A stretch of DNA of 64,000 nucleotides from Bacillota bacterium (GTDB taxonomy: Bacteria; Bacillota; SHA-98; Ch115; JABLXJ01). A model generated the notes under the pieces. That model was not told the origin of the DNA, ran no database searches, and saw only the letters and a program-made list of their open reading frames with translations. Where the stretch lies: contig JABLXJ010000007.1 in assembly GCA_013178125.1 (NCBI GenBank), positions 101,003-165,002 on the forward strand, read 5' to 3'. The position numbers were made by a program, and so were the translations under genes. Numbering within the stretch: position 1 is the first letter of the stretch; every line of letters begins with the position of its first letter. This document shows positions 1 to 9,903 of the stretch, in pieces.

Positions 1-518
1 TCGGGCGCAGGCTCCTGGCCCGTGTAGCGGGCTATGACCTGATGCTCGGGATTGCCGGGCTTGCGGCGGAGAGGGGCGAATCGGTTTTTCTCCTCGGCGG
101 CAAGCCCGGCATAGCCGATATGGCCGGGGAGGCGCTCCGTGCGCGCTACCCCGGGCTGCGCATGGCCGGGACCCACCATGGATATTTCGCCGAGGATGAG
201 TCCCATGCTATTGTGGATGCGGTGAAAAGGAGCGGCGCTACCTACCTTTTCGTAGCCCTCGGTGCGCCGAAGCAGGAGAAATGGATCGCGGAGCACAAGG
301 CGGCCCTCCTGTCCTCGGGGGTGAGGGTATGCATGGGCGTCGGTGGTAGCCTCGACGTGCTCGCCGGCGTGGTTGCGCGGGCCCCGGACTGGATCGGCAG
401 GATGGGCCTCGAGTGGCTCTACCGGCTGGTGACCCAGCCCAGGAGGGCCAGGAGAATGTTCGCCCTCCCCAGGTTTGTTTACGCTGTGCTATTAGCACGG
501 TTAAGGGGACACGATTGA
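1..518 (+). CDS. WecG/TagA/CpsF-family glycosyltransferase, 5' truncated
   Basis: The reading frame is open from base 3 to the stop, so this is the C-terminal part (about 171 residues) of a gene that starts before the window. Visible family motifs are R-V-x-G-x-D-L near the left edge, a glycine-rich LLGGKPG segment, the hallmark ALGAPKQEKWI (about residue 80 of the visible part) and the acidic MGVGGSLDVLAG segment. In this family these belong to the UDP-ManNAc or UDP-hexosamine transferase that adds the second sugar of a lipid-linked wall polymer (teichoic acid, enterobacterial common antigen or capsule). No membrane segment is visible; the family acts at the inner face of the membrane. The exact donor and acceptor cannot be told from the sequence. 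Confidence 0.88.
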   Translation, partial: GRRLLARVAGYDLMLGIAGLAAERGESVFLLGGKPGIADMAGEALRARYPGLRMAGTHHGYFAEDESHAIVDAVKRSGATYLFVALGAPKQEKWIAEHKAALLSSGVRVCMGVGGSLDVLAGVVARAPDWIGRMGLEWLYRLVTQPRRARRMFALPRFVYAVLLARLRGHD

Positions 519-703
519 GGGCGAGAGATTGAAGGAGAGAGATTGAAGGAGAGCTTGAGGCTTGAAGCCCGGGGTCGAAGGCTAGACAAAACTCTAGATA
601 AGGCTGAGGTTGGAAACTAGATGAGATGTTGAGAACTAGATAAGAAATTAGATAAGAACTAGATAAGACTAAGATATAGAAATAGCTAGGAGGAGGCGAT
701 TCC
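519..703 (+). repeat. Intergenic degenerate short tandem repeats
   Basis: The gap before the transketolase genes is built of imperfect short repeats: two copies of a GAGAGATTGAAGGA unit at about 527-555 and several copies of an ACTAGATAAGA-like unit between about 590 and 675. I see no gene or clear promoter. The last 20 bases contain the AGGAGG ribosome site of the next gene. Similar degenerate repeats occur in many gaps of this window. Confidence 0.6.
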
Positions 704-1567
704 GTGGCCACTTATGATGATTCACTTATCGCTATGATCGAAGAAAAAGCGAGGAGGATCCGGGTCGATATAATCAGGGCCATCGGCGAGGCGGGGTCGG
801 GTCACCCCGGGGGGTCCCTGTCCTGTGCGGATATCCTGGCGGTGCTCTATTTCCACGCAATGCGGATAGATCCCAAGCGGCCAGACTGGGAGGACAGAGA
901 CAAGTTTGTCATGTCAAAGGGCCATGCAGCCCCTGCGCTCTACGCTGCTCTCGCCGAGGCTGGGTACTTTCCTGTGGAGGAGCTCCTGACGCTGCGGAAA
1001 TTGGGAAGCCGTTTGCAGGGACACCCTGATATGAAGAAGACCCCTGGCATCGAAATCTCCACAGGTTCACTTGGACAGGGGTTGTCAGCCGCGAACGGCA
1101 TGGCCATTGCTGCTAAACTCGACAAAAAGGATACCAGGATCTATGTCCTGCTGGGGGACGGCGAGCTCGAGGAGGGGCAGGTATGGGAGGCTGCCATGAC
1201 CTCCGTCCACCGGAGGCTGGATAATCTCATGGCCTTTGTGGATTACAATGGCCTTCAGATAGATGGCAGCATCGAGGATGTAAAATCCCTGAAGGCGGTT
1301 GGTGAGAAGTGGCGCGCTTTCGGGTGGCATGTCATGGGTATTGATGGTCATAATATCCGCCAGATCATGGCCGCGATAGATGAAGCCAAACAGATAAGGG
1401 GCAAGCCGACCGTGGCTGTGGCAAAGACAGTCAAGGGCAAGGGAGTAGCCTTTATGGAGGGTGGGGTCGACTGGCACGGCAAGGCACCCAGCCGGGACCA
1501 GGTTTACAAGGCCCTGGTGGAGCTGGGCGAGAGGATCGTAGATGGAGGAGGCGTTGTAAATGGCTGA
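704..1567 (+). CDS. Transketolase, N-terminal subunit (TPP-binding half)
   Basis: This is the N-terminal half of a split transketolase, 287 residues. It binds thiamine diphosphate and with its partner moves two-carbon ketol units between sugar phosphates in the non-oxidative pentose phosphate pathway. Motifs: SGHPGGSLS near residue 33, MSKGHAAPA near 69, and the TPP/Mg site GDGELEEGQ near 150. The GTG start is preceded by AGGAGG 9 bases upstream. The stop overlaps the start of the C-terminal half by 8 bases, so the two chains are probably made in equal amounts by translational coupling. Split transketolases are common in Clostridia and archaea. Confidence 0.95.
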   Translation: MATYDDSLIAMIEEKARRIRVDIIRAIGEAGSGHPGGSLSCADILAVLYFHAMRIDPKRPDWEDRDKFVMSKGHAAPALYAALAEAGYFPVEELLTLRKLGSRLQGHPDMKKTPGIEISTGSLGQGLSAANGMAIAAKLDKKDTRIYVLLGDGELEEGQVWEAAMTSVHRRLDNLMAFVDYNGLQIDGSIEDVKSLKAVGEKWRAFGWHVMGIDGHNIRQIMAAIDEAKQIRGKPTVAVAKTVKGKGVAFMEGGVDWHGKAPSRDQVYKALVELGERIVDGGGVVNG

Positions 1568-2576
1568 GGCCGGCGAGGTCAAAGGCGAGGTTAAAGAGGT
1601 CAAGAAGGTGGCGACGCGCACCGCGTATGGCAAGGCCCTGGTCGAGCTCGGGAAGGTCAACCCCAACGTTGTGGTCCTCGACGCCGACCTAGCCAAGTCC
1701 ACCAAGTCGGGAGACTTCATGAAGGCGTTCCCTGAAAGGTTCTTCGAGATGGGGATCGCGGAGCAGGATATGATCGGCACGGCGGCAGGCCTCGCTGCAG
1801 CCGGGAAGATACCCTTTGCCAGCACGTTTGCTGTATTCGCTGCCGGTAGGGTTTTCGACCAGGTGAGGCAGGAGATCGGGTATACGAAGCTCAATGTGAA
1901 GATAGGCGCAACTCACGCCGGCGTAACTGTAGGGGAGGACGGCGCGTCTCACCAGTCGGTCGAGGATATAGCCCTGATGAGGGCGATTCCAAACATGACG
2001 GTGATAGTGCCGGCCGATGCTGTAGAGACGCAAAAGGCGGTTTTCGCCGCAGCCGAGTATCACGGCCCCGTCTACCTCCGCATGGGGCGCGAGGAGGTTC
2101 CCGTCATCTTCGATGAGGATTACCAGTTTGAGATGGGCAAGGCTGTAACCCTGCGCGAGGGTAATGATGTCACCATAATCGCCTGCGGGGTCATGGTGGC
2201 CCCGGCCCTCGAGGCCTCGGATGAGCTTGCGAGGGATGGAATCTCCGCCCGTGTCTTGAACTTGCACACCATCAAGCCGGTCGACCGCGAAGCTATAGAG
2301 GCTGCGGCGAAGGAGACGGGCGCGATCGTTACGGCCGAGGAGCATAACATCATGGGCGGCCTCGGGAGCGCGGTTGCCGAGGTTGTTGTCTCGACGATGC
2401 CTGTGCCGGTGGAGATGGTGGGGATTAAGGATGTCTTCGGGCAGTCCGGCAAACCCGCTGAACTCCTGGAGCATTATGGGCTGACGAGCGGGAATATAGT
2501 CGAGGCTGCGAAGAGGGCGATCGCGCGCAAGGCCGCGCCGGCCCCATCACGCTCCCGCCGGTCGCGGAGGCAGTGA
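1560..2576 (+). CDS. Transketolase, C-terminal subunit
   Basis: This 338-residue protein holds the pyrimidine-binding and C-terminal domains of transketolase and pairs with the preceding N-terminal subunit. Visible features are TRTAYGKALVEL at the start of the pyrimidine domain, the MGIAEQDMIG segment, EDGASHQSVEDIALMR, and a transketolase C-terminal domain ending in GSAVAEVV and GLTSGNIVEAAKRAI. A 1-deoxyxylulose-phosphate synthase C-half is the main alternative, but the separate N-half next door fits transketolase. The final 15 residues are a basic, Ser/Arg-rich tail that looks like an extension of low constraint. Confidence 0.94.
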   Translation: MAEAGEVKGEVKEVKKVATRTAYGKALVELGKVNPNVVVLDADLAKSTKSGDFMKAFPERFFEMGIAEQDMIGTAAGLAAAGKIPFASTFAVFAAGRVFDQVRQEIGYTKLNVKIGATHAGVTVGEDGASHQSVEDIALMRAIPNMTVIVPADAVETQKAVFAAAEYHGPVYLRMGREEVPVIFDEDYQFEMGKAVTLREGNDVTIIACGVMVAPALEASDELARDGISARVLNLHTIKPVDREAIEAAAKETGAIVTAEEHNIMGGLGSAVAEVVVSTMPVPVEMVGIKDVFGQSGKPAELLEHYGLTSGNIVEAAKRAIARKAAPAPSRSRRSRRQ

Positions 2577-2688
2577 TCGCGGATGGTGGTCTGTAGGCGG
2601 GCGATCGTGGCGGCGGCACCAGGGTGGCGTTGGAGATGCTGGAGATGCTAGAGATGTTGGAGATGTGGCGATATCGGAGTGATGATAT
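2577..2688 (+). repeat. Short gap with GTTGGAGATG-type tandem repeats
   Basis: Between the transketolase and ftsE genes there are about five imperfect copies of a 9-base (G)TTGGAGAT unit between 2629 and 2667. No promoter is evident. It is another example of the slippage-like DNA seen in the gaps of this window. Confidence 0.5.
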
Positions 2689-3375
2689 GTGATACGACTG
2701 CACAGCGTATCAAAGGTCTATTCCAATGGGGTCGTCGCCCTGGCGGGCGTCGACCTCAGGATCGGACGTGGTGAGTTCGTATTTCTCGTTGGGCCGAGCG
2801 GTGCTGGCAAGACCACGTTCATGAATATGATCATCCGCCACGTCTTGCCCACGTCAGGCCAGGTCATCGTCAATGGTAAGAATGTGGTGCGCTTGAAACC
2901 ATGCGAGGTCCCTTATTTGAGAAGAACCATCGGCACCGTATTCCAGGATTTCAAGTTGCTGCCCAACAAGACGGTTTACGATAATATAGCCTTCGCCCTA
3001 CAGGTGACGGATGCCCCCGGGCGCGAGATTCGAAAGAGGGTCCCGGCTGTCCTGGATGTGGTTGGGCTCGCGGATAGGGCCAATGAGCTGCCACACCAGC
3101 TATCCGGCGGCGAACAACAACGCGTCTCGATCGCCCGGGCGATCGTGAATTCCCCGACAGTCCTCCTGGCGGATGAACCAACGGGCAACCTGGATTTTGA
3201 TACGTCCTGGGGGATAATGGAGCTTCTCTCGAGGATAAACGAGCGCGGAACGACTGTGATCATGGCCACTCATAACAAGCTCATCGTCGACCGCATGAAA
3301 AAGCGAGTGGTAGAGATCGACAAGGGGAAGATCGTGAGGGACGAGTCTGAAGGAGTCTACGGACGTGAGGTTTAG
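2689..3375 (+). CDS. ftsE: Cell-division ABC transporter ATP-binding protein FtsE
   Basis: FtsE is the cytoplasmic ATPase of FtsEX, which transmits ATP hydrolysis across the membrane to switch on cell-wall hydrolases at division or during elongation and sporulation. The 228-residue chain has Walker A GPSGAGKT (about 36-43), the Q-loop in [13 protein letters not shown], signature LSGGEQQR (about 140), Walker [13 protein letters not shown] and the switch histidine in MATHNK. The GTG start at 2689 gives the usual FtsE N-terminus. It overlaps ftsX by 11 bases, as in most genomes, and the next gene is a coiled-coil M23 protein of the type FtsEX controls. Confidence 0.97.
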   Translation: MIRLHSVSKVYSNGVVALAGVDLRIGRGEFVFLVGPSGAGKTTFMNMIIRHVLPTSGQVIVNGKNVVRLKPCEVPYLRRTIGTVFQDFKLLPNKTVYDNIAFALQVTDAPGREIRKRVPAVLDVVGLADRANELPHQLSGGEQQRVSIARAIVNSPTVLLADEPTGNLDFDTSWGIMELLSRINERGTTVIMATHNKLIVDRMKKRVVEIDKGKIVRDESEGVYGREV

Positions 3376-4243
3376 GACATTCTGCTATTTCTGGTCAGAG
3401 GCCTTGCGGAGCATAAGAAGAAATGTCAGCCTGATCTCGCTCGGGACCATCGCCGCGTCCCTTTTCATCCTCGGGGCGTTCTTCCTCATCATCTTGAACC
3501 TGAATCATTTAACCGATACCCTCACCTCGAGGATCGAGATACGGGTATTCCTTAAGGACGGGACGAGCGACAGGGACAGAGATACCCTGGAGGCGAGGAT
3601 CAAGTCCCTTGGCGGGATCAAGACGATCGATTTCATCAGCAAGGAGGAGGGATTAAAGAGACTCAGGGAACAACTGGGGGATGACGGGGGTATCCTCACA
3701 GCCGTGGATCTCAATCCGCTCCCTGATGCGTTCAGCATCAAGGTGGTCAAGCCGGAGTCCGTGAAGGTCCTCGCGAGTCGGATAGCCAGGCTCCCGGGCG
3801 TGGAGTCCGTGAATTACGGGCACGGGCTGGTCGAAAGGCTTTTTGCCCTTATAAGGGCTGTATGGGTGATCACCCTGGCACTATCGATCATATTTATTGG
3901 CGCAATCATAATGATTATAGGTAATACGATAAGGTTAACGCTCATAGCCCGCCGGCGCGAGGTGGAGATCATGAAGCTGGTTGGCGCCACGGATTGGTTT
4001 ATCCGCTGGCCATTTTTGCTGGAAGGGATGCTTGTCGGCCTGATTGGCGCCGGCGTATCCGCCGTACTGCTATATTTTCTCTATGGCTATGCAGTGAGGC
4101 GTTTCATGAACGCACTCCCTTTCATCCCCATCATAGCGAGCGAGGTTGCGCTGAAACAGCTATGCGTGGGTCTTCTCGGGGGTGGCGCCGTGATGGGGGC
4201 CGCTGCAAGTGTGATCTTCCTTCGAAGATATCTCAGGGCTTGA
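3365..4243 (+). CDS. ftsX: Cell-division membrane protein FtsX
   Basis: FtsX is the membrane partner of FtsE. The 292-residue sequence shows the family topology: a first membrane helix at about 20-45, an extracellular loop of about 120 residues that contacts the hydrolase or its activator, and three more helices at about 168-190, 215-240 and 265-288. The loop holds the typical charged stretch EIRVFLKDGTSDRDRD. ATG or GTG near 3365 overlaps the end of ftsE. The operon context with the EnvC-like gene 100 bases downstream supports a role in controlling peptidoglycan hydrolysis. Confidence 0.96.
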   Translation: MRFRTFCYFWSEALRSIRRNVSLISLGTIAASLFILGAFFLIILNLNHLTDTLTSRIEIRVFLKDGTSDRDRDTLEARIKSLGGIKTIDFISKEEGLKRLREQLGDDGGILTAVDLNPLPDAFSIKVVKPESVKVLASRIARLPGVESVNYGHGLVERLFALIRAVWVITLALSIIFIGAIIMIIGNTIRLTLIARRREVEIMKLVGATDWFIRWPFLLEGMLVGLIGAGVSAVLLYFLYGYAVRRFMNALPFIPIIASEVALKQLCVGLLGGGAVMGAAASVIFLRRYLRA

Positions 4244-4345
4244 GCCAGGCCAGCTTTCAGGTTAGCTCACAGGTCAGCTTGCGGGCGAGTTTGGCGAGCT
4301 TGTAGGCGAGTTCGAGCTGGCTGGGGAAGGTGGTGCCGCTAGTAG

Positions 4346-5551
4346 ATGTATAGATCGTGCAGGTTTCCACCGGTTGTCTGGATTCTCTCTGTCTGCCTTA
4401 CGATGTTGACCTTTGCCTGGGTGACTGCTGCGATTGCCGCCACGAGCCTGGATGCAAAGAGAAACGAGCTTGATGATGTCAGGGATAAGATAAGGTCGAC
4501 ACGCCGTCAGATATTGAGGATAAAGAAGCAGGAGAAGGGCGTGCTTGCGGAGCTCGAGACCGCGGAGCAGCAGCTTGACAGCATGAGGGCCAGGCTGCGC
4601 AGCCTCGAACAACAGATTGCATCCGTGGAGCGCGATATAGGGACGGCCAGGATGGACCTGGCCCGGGCCGAACAGGAGCTCGAGGCGAAGACCAGGCTCC
4701 TCAATGCGAGGCTGTCGAGATTTGGGAAAAGGCTGCGTGCCCTCTATATGCATGGCCCGTTGAACTACCTCGAGGTATTATTATCCTCGGGGGATTTTGG
4801 TGACTTTACGACGCGCTACGAGCTGGTCAGCCGCTTCGTCGAACAAGATGTCCAGCTGTTTCGGGAGGTGGAGGCCGAGATCAAGGCCGTGGAAGCTGAA
4901 AAGGCAGCTGTTGCGGCCAGAAAGGCCAGCCTCGAACGCAAACAGGCAAACCTGGAATCGCTGCGCGGGGAGACCAGGGTCCAGGTGGCGCGGGTGGAAC
5001 AGCGGGCCAGGGAAAGGGAGGCTATCCTCAGCCGGATTCAGAGTCAGAGGAGGCAATATGAGGAGGCCCTCGATGAATTCGAGCAGATGTCCAGGCAGCT
5101 CGAACGCATCATCAGGGAGCTGCAGGAGAAGCAGATGAGATCGGGAAAGGGGATTGCGCCTCCCAAGGGGAAGTTGGCCTGGCCTGTGCAAGGGCGCATA
5201 ACATCGGGCTTTGGCCTGAGGGTGCATCCCATCCTGGGGACCAGACGGTTTCACTCGGGGCTTGATATCGCATGTCCAACGGGCACGCCCGTGGTTGCGC
5301 CGGCGGACGGCGTTGTGATATACAGCGGGTGGATTAGCGGCTACGGCAAGACGGTGATAATCGACCACGGCGGGGGGATATCCACGCTCTACGGGCATAA
5401 TTCCGCTCTTATGGTGAGCGGCGGCCAGGTTGTTGTCCGGGGCCAGAAGATATCTGAGGTGGGGTCAACCGGCCTCTCGACAGGCCCGCACCTGCATTTC
5501 GAGGTGCGCAAGAACGGCACGCCGATCGACCCGCTTACCTTGTTGCCGTGA
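4346..5551 (+). CDS. Secreted coiled-coil M23 peptidase / murein hydrolase activator (EnvC-like)
   Basis: This 401-residue exported protein has a signal peptide (basic MYRSCRF, then a hydrophobic core to AIAA at about 31), a long charged coiled coil at about 35-250 (many QL, EL and RA heptads), and a C-terminal M23 LytM domain at about 290-400. The zinc ligands of active M23 enzymes appear present: [11 protein letters not shown] supplies H and D, and HLHFEV supplies the last histidine. It may therefore be a real endopeptidase rather than only an activator like E. coli EnvC. Its place right after ftsEX is the place of the FtsEX-controlled hydrolases (compare PcsB and CwlO). Confidence 0.93.
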   Translation: MYRSCRFPPVVWILSVCLTMLTFAWVTAAIAATSLDAKRNELDDVRDKIRSTRRQILRIKKQEKGVLAELETAEQQLDSMRARLRSLEQQIASVERDIGTARMDLARAEQELEAKTRLLNARLSRFGKRLRALYMHGPLNYLEVLLSSGDFGDFTTRYELVSRFVEQDVQLFREVEAEIKAVEAEKAAVAARKASLERKQANLESLRGETRVQVARVEQRAREREAILSRIQSQRRQYEEALDEFEQMSRQLERIIRELQEKQMRSGKGIAPPKGKLAWPVQGRITSGFGLRVHPILGTRRFHSGLDIACPTGTPVVAPADGVVIYSGWISGYGKTVIIDHGGGISTLYGHNSALMVSGGQVVVRGQKISEVGSTGLSTGPHLHFEVRKNGTPIDPLTLLP

Positions 5552-5666
5552 TGATAGCCTGAGGATGGATAGGCTACTGATAAACGACGTAGTATCAGGG
5601 TATCGGGGTGGGAACAGGGATATTACGGGATATATGGGGCATTGATGCAGAGGAAGGGTTGATATC

Positions 5667-6908
5667 ATGAGTTTCCGAAAAGCAGGGGCCGTGCGGCGCT
5701 GGCTCGTTATAATGTTGTTGTCAGTGGCGCTGCTGGGGTCCCTGGTTGTCCTTGTGGTCGGCGCGCCCAGGGCTCAGGATGCAGCCGGGACCCAAAACCG
5801 GGATGGCGTGAAGATATCACGCCAGGTGTTGGAGACTGTATTCCTTTTGAAAACATACTATTATAAAGAAGTCAACTCCACGGACCTCGTGAATGCATAT
5901 ATCGAAAAAGGATCGATCGCTGACATGCTCGCCACGCTCAAGGACCCTTATACGCGTTACATGGATCCCAAGGCATACAAGGAAATGCAGGAGAACATGA
6001 AGGCGTCCTTTGATGGCATCGGTATCTCCATCGGGATGAAGGACGATCGCCTCACGATCATAGCCCCGATCGAGGGCACGCCGGGTGAGCGCGCGGGCCT
6101 CAAGCCCGGCGATCATATTACTACAATCAACGGGAAGCCCACCAAGGACATGGCCCAGGATTACGCGGTCAGCCTCATGCGGGGACCGAAAGGCACGGAG
6201 GTCATCCTCGGGATCGAGCGAGGTGGCAAGACCTTTGATGTAAAGATAATCCGGGATACCATAAAGGTCCCTCAGGTGGAGAGCAAAATGCTAGATAAGC
6301 AGGGCAAGATAGGGTATATATACCTCGCCACCTTCTTTGGGGACGACACCAGCGCGAGGTTTGAGGACGCGCTCGTAAAACTGCAGAATGAGGGCATGCG
6401 CGGTTTGATCCTCGATCTGAGGTATAACACGGGTGGAGAGCTCGACCTCGCGGTGGACATAGCCGGGAAATTCCTATCATCCGGGGACCCCATCGTGCAT
6501 ATAGTTGGAAGGGACGGGAGCCGGCATACGCTCTCGGCCGGCCCGGGCAGGCACTTCAAAGTGCCGATGGTTGTTCTCATCAACGAGGCGACGGCCAGCG
6601 CCTCAGAGATATTGAGCGGGGCGCTGCAGGATATGAAGGCGGCGAAGCTCGTCGGAGTCAAGACCTTCGGCAAGGGCCTGGTCCAGACGATTTTCCCCTT
6701 GAGCGACGGGTCGGCTGTCTCCATCACGACGCACCGGTATCTGACCTCTGCAGGGCGGTCCATAAACCATAAGGGCATTGAGCCGGACATTGTGGTCAAG
6801 CTGCCGGAGGACGCCAAGACGGACGTGCAGCTGGATAAGGCGGTTGAAATCATGAAAGACATGCTCAAGGTTAAGATCGGGGAGAAGCCTGCGGAGAAAG
6901 CAGGGTGA
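5667..6908 (+). CDS. Carboxyl-terminal processing protease, S41 family (CtpA/CtpB-like)
   Basis: A 413-residue membrane-anchored or secreted serine protease. An N-terminal hydrophobic segment at about 14-37 is followed by a PDZ domain (about 105-185, with GLKPGDHITTINGKP) and the S41 catalytic core. The catalytic serine lies in ATASASEILSG (about 310) and the lysine in KTFGKGLVQT (about 336), forming the Ser-Lys dyad of the family. In Bacillus the equivalent CtpB cleaves a sporulation signalling protein and is encoded near ftsEX and minJ; the gene order here matches. ATG at 5667 follows GAAGGGTTGAT. The downstream gene begins 2-5 bases after the stop. Confidence 0.95.
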   Translation: MSFRKAGAVRRWLVIMLLSVALLGSLVVLVVGAPRAQDAAGTQNRDGVKISRQVLETVFLLKTYYYKEVNSTDLVNAYIEKGSIADMLATLKDPYTRYMDPKAYKEMQENMKASFDGIGISIGMKDDRLTIIAPIEGTPGERAGLKPGDHITTINGKPTKDMAQDYAVSLMRGPKGTEVILGIERGGKTFDVKIIRDTIKVPQVESKMLDKQGKIGYIYLATFFGDDTSARFEDALVKLQNEGMRGLILDLRYNTGGELDLAVDIAGKFLSSGDPIVHIVGRDGSRHTLSAGPGRHFKVPMVVLINEATASASEILSGALQDMKAAKLVGVKTFGKGLVQTIFPLSDGSAVSITTHRYLTSAGRSINHKGIEPDIVVKLPEDAKTDVQLDKAVEIMKDMLKVKIGEKPAEKAG

Positions 6909-6912
6909 TTTG

Positions 6913-8187
6913 ATGTTCCCCTTTGGGAAGATAATATTCTCGATGCTGATGATCATCCCGACGATCGTCTTGAACCCGATGTTCTGGGTTGTCGTGGTGT
7001 TGATCTCCGCCCAGTACGCCAGGATCAATCACATAAGGGAGAGGATGCTGGGGAGCGCTGCAGCTTCCCCGATGAAGCTCACCGCGGGTGCGGCATTATA
7101 CGGGTTTGCCGGGGGTATTATCGGGAGCTTCATCTTCATCTTTATAGGCGTGACCATAAATGGCGCCGGGCTTGCGTATATCTGGCCGCTGGCGCTCTTT
7201 CTCATGCTTATCGAGCCCAGGTTCTTGTGTTTCTCATATGCGGGCGGGCTTGTTGCCCTGAGCAACTTGATTTTCGGCTTCCCGGATGTCTCCATCCCAG
7301 AGCTCATGAGCCTGATAGCCGTATTGCACATGGCGGAGAGCATATTGATCTGGGTGAGCGGCCACGAGAGCGCCGTCCCGGTGTTTGTGAAGGATATGAG
7401 AGGCAGGCTTCTTGGAGGGTTCAGCCTCCAGAAGTTCTGGCCAATACCGATAATCGCCATGATGGTTATGATGCCGGACGCAGCCCGGTTCCAGGAATTG
7501 TTCCGGAATGCTATACATATGCCCGACTGGTGGCCTCTGATAAAGCCGGGAATAACCCCGCCGCCGGGTAAAGAGCTTATCTACCTGATGTTCGCCATCC
7601 CTGCGGCCCTCGGATACAGCGACGTCGCGCTGACTCGGATGCCCCTCGACCGGAGCAAGGCCACGGCGAAGCACCTGATGGTTTTCAGTGTTGTGTTGCT
7701 GGGCCTGGCGGTGGCGTCTGCGAAATATGGTTTCTTGAAGCTTGTGGCGGCGCTTTTTTCCCCGCTCGGGCACGAGGCGGTCATAAATATTGGGAGGCGG
7801 ATGGAATTCCACGGGCATCCCCTCTTTGTCAAGCCTGAGAAGGGCCTCAAGATCCTGGACGTGGTGCCGGGGTCCGCGTCCGACCGAGTTGGGTTGAAAA
7901 CGGGGGATATCATCCTGAGCGTGAATGGAGAGGAGACCAATAGCAAGTCGGACCTGATGCGCATTCTCCAGTCCGAGCCTCCCCACCTGTATATAGAGGG
8001 TGTAAGCCCAGAACCGGGGCCGGGTGGTGGGCGGACAAGGCCCTTTACGAAGACGATGCTCGGCAGTATTGAAGTGCTGGGGATAATATCCGTGCCTGAG
8101 CCGGGTGAGCAGTTTTATATCGACCTTGATCACATGACGCCCCTCAAGCGGTTTTTGCGCTGGCTTCGGGGGCGGGGGCGCAGGTGA
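6913..8187 (+). CDS. Multi-pass membrane protein with C-terminal PDZ domain (MinJ-like)
   Basis: A 424-residue protein with at least seven hydrophobic segments in its first 300 residues and one PDZ domain at about 300-350 (ILDVVPGSASDRVGLKTGDIILSVNGEE). It directly follows a CtpB-type protease and ftsEX, as minJ does in Bacillus subtilis, where MinJ links DivIVA to MinD at the septum. That role is inferred from topology and neighbourhood only; sequence identity to MinJ cannot be judged here. I start at ATG 6913, 5 bases after AGGGTGA; TTG 6910 is the alternative. The C-terminal tail is rich in Arg and Gly. Confidence 0.75.
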   Translation: MFPFGKIIFSMLMIIPTIVLNPMFWVVVVLISAQYARINHIRERMLGSAAASPMKLTAGAALYGFAGGIIGSFIFIFIGVTINGAGLAYIWPLALFLMLIEPRFLCFSYAGGLVALSNLIFGFPDVSIPELMSLIAVLHMAESILIWVSGHESAVPVFVKDMRGRLLGGFSLQKFWPIPIIAMMVMMPDAARFQELFRNAIHMPDWWPLIKPGITPPPGKELIYLMFAIPAALGYSDVALTRMPLDRSKATAKHLMVFSVVLLGLAVASAKYGFLKLVAALFSPLGHEAVINIGRRMEFHGHPLFVKPEKGLKILDVVPGSASDRVGLKTGDIILSVNGEETNSKSDLMRILQSEPPHLYIEGVSPEPGPGGGRTRPFTKTMLGSIEVLGIISVPEPGEQFYIDLDHMTPLKRFLRWLRGRGRR

Positions 8188-8312
8188 TCCGCAATCCGCA
8201 TCTGGGTCATCGTGGTCATTTTCGAAGCGATCGCGGCGGTCATTTTCGGGGCGGATGATGAATAAAATAAGAGGGCAGGGCTGGTAGAGCATCATGTAGT
8301 GTATCACGTGCA

Positions 8313-9800
8313 GTGTCATGTGTAATATGTCATTATGGATGTGTGGTTGTGCGCTTTAACTACGAGAGAATCTTCAGGGGCAACAAGATAGCTGTTATGA
8401 TTGGCCTGGGGGTCGGGGTGGCAATTTTCTTGCTAGCCCCTTTCTATTTTTACCGGTTTTATCGGCCTTTCCGGTCTTACCCTGCGCGTATCTATTCTTA
8501 CCTCGCTAATCCTCGCTTCGGTTGCCGGTCGTTTGGCGAGATAGCCTTTGGACGTGGGTTCCTTGAAACCATTTTCAATGGATGCTTTGAACATGGACCC
8601 GGAGAATTAGAGAAAGGACAGATAGGAAAAGGGCATATCATGGATTTCACCGGGGCATGCCACCGGGTAATCGAGTCTGCGGTGGATGCCGTGGTTGCCG
8701 CGACTGGGACGGGGTTGGCCCAGAAGACGTGGTCGCAGGAGATGTCGATAATCCCGGGCGTGGTTGTGAGGGGGCGTTTCTCCGAGGTGAGGATCGCGAT
8801 CGGCGCTATGGGCAGGGCGGCCGGGGCCGGAACCGGGGCCGGGGCTGCCGGAATCCCGGCACTGGTCCGGGTGGAGCGGCAGGTGGTTGATGCAGTTTTG
8901 CGCTCCGGCGGGGTGATCATGGATATCCGGCGCGGGGTTCTAGATGAGGCCAGGGCAGGTATAGGTTTTGAGATGGATATAGGCATCCGGGGGAGGGTGT
9001 TCGCTATGACGGTTCCCATAAGGGTTATGAGCCTGAGCGTGCGCCTCGAGGGCGCCCCGGAGCGGCCTACCCGGGAGGGTGCCCGCGAAGCTGCCAGGTT
9101 AGCGATCATCATCGATGACGTGGGGTACAATCTCGGCGAGCTCGGAAGGCTTATCAAGCTTGGGCGGCCCATGAGCGTAGCCGTGCTGCCCCATGCCCCA
9201 TTCGCAGCGGAGAGCGCCAGGCGGGCAAGGGTGGGAGGGCTTGAGGTCCTCCTGCACCTTCCGATGGAGCCGCTGAATGGAGCTGCAAATCCCGGTCCCT
9301 ATGCTATAAGGTGCGACATGACGGACGAGGAGATACGCAGGCTGGTGCTGGATAATCTAGGAAGGGTGTCCGGGGCGGTTGGGGCCAATAACCACATGGG
9401 CTCGCGGGCAACAGCGGATATCAGGGTGATGCGGGATGTTCTTTCCGTTCTGGCTGATAGGAGGCTATTCTTTATAGATAGCCGCACGGCGCCAGGCTCG
9501 GTCGCGGTAGAGGCAGCCCGTGAGGTCAACGCGGAGAGGGCGGTTGAGGTGATGCCGGGGCGGTCGGGCGCTGCGCCGGCCATCCGCCTTGCTGTTAATG
9601 ATGGGTTCATCGATAATCAGGCTGATCCTGTGTCCATAGAGGGGCAGATAAGGTTCATTGAGCGGCTCGCACTGAGGCACGGCTCTGCGATATGTATAGG
9701 CCACCTTAGACCCACGACGATCCAGACCCTGCGCGAGATGATCCCAGAGCTTGAAGGGGCGGGCTTGCGGCTGGTCCATGTATCGGAGCTGGTACATTGA
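8313..9800 (+). CDS. Divergent polysaccharide deacetylase family protein
   Basis: The 495-residue protein has one N-terminal membrane helix (about residues 25-48), a poorly conserved middle of about 200 residues with a Gly-Ala-rich patch (AGAGTGAGAAG), and a C-terminal domain of about 225 residues typical of the divergent polysaccharide deacetylase family: [47 protein letters not shown] and the final [10 protein letters not shown]. These keep the aspartate and histidines expected for a metal-dependent hydrolase. The substrate in this family is not firmly known. The start is uncertain: GTG 8313 is the longest, GTG 8343 or 8349 would still keep the helix; no strong ribosome site marks one. Confidence 0.85.
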   Translation: MSCVICHYGCVVVRFNYERIFRGNKIAVMIGLGVGVAIFLLAPFYFYRFYRPFRSYPARIYSYLANPRFGCRSFGEIAFGRGFLETIFNGCFEHGPGELEKGQIGKGHIMDFTGACHRVIESAVDAVVAATGTGLAQKTWSQEMSIIPGVVVRGRFSEVRIAIGAMGRAAGAGTGAGAAGIPALVRVERQVVDAVLRSGGVIMDIRRGVLDEARAGIGFEMDIGIRGRVFAMTVPIRVMSLSVRLEGAPERPTREGAREAARLAIIIDDVGYNLGELGRLIKLGRPMSVAVLPHAPFAAESARRARVGGLEVLLHLPMEPLNGAANPGPYAIRCDMTDEEIRRLVLDNLGRVSGAVGANNHMGSRATADIRVMRDVLSVLADRRLFFIDSRTAPGSVAVEAAREVNAERAVEVMPGRSGAAPAIRLAVNDGFIDNQADPVSIEGQIRFIERLALRHGSAICIGHLRPTTIQTLREMIPELEGAGLRLVHVSELVH

Positions 9801-9833
9801 GATTTCATCGGATTTGCAGCACCAGATTTGTGG

Positions 9834-9839
9834 TATAAT
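9834..9839 (+). promoter_or_regulatory. Probable -10 box (TATAAT) upstream of uvrB
   Basis: A perfect TATAAT lies 65 bases before the chosen uvrB start. The nearest -35-like hexamer, TTGCAG at 9814, is only 14 bases away, shorter than ideal. I looked for a Firmicutes LexA box (CGAAC-N4-GTTCG type) here and did not find one, so SOS control is not supported by the sequence. Confidence 0.45.
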
Positions 9840-9903
9840 TAGTGACGTGAGATTCCGATGTGCTTCGATAGGGTCGAGCGCGGACAGGCAGGGGGTATGG
9901 GCC

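Noticed and set aside
238..711. Long minus-strand frame over the glycosyltransferase end and its gap
   Set aside because: Shadow of the real gene with repetitive, low-information sequence in the gap.
9801..9903. LexA/SOS box upstream of uvrB
   Set aside because: No CGAAC-N4-GTTCG-like palindrome found; only a -10 box is supported.
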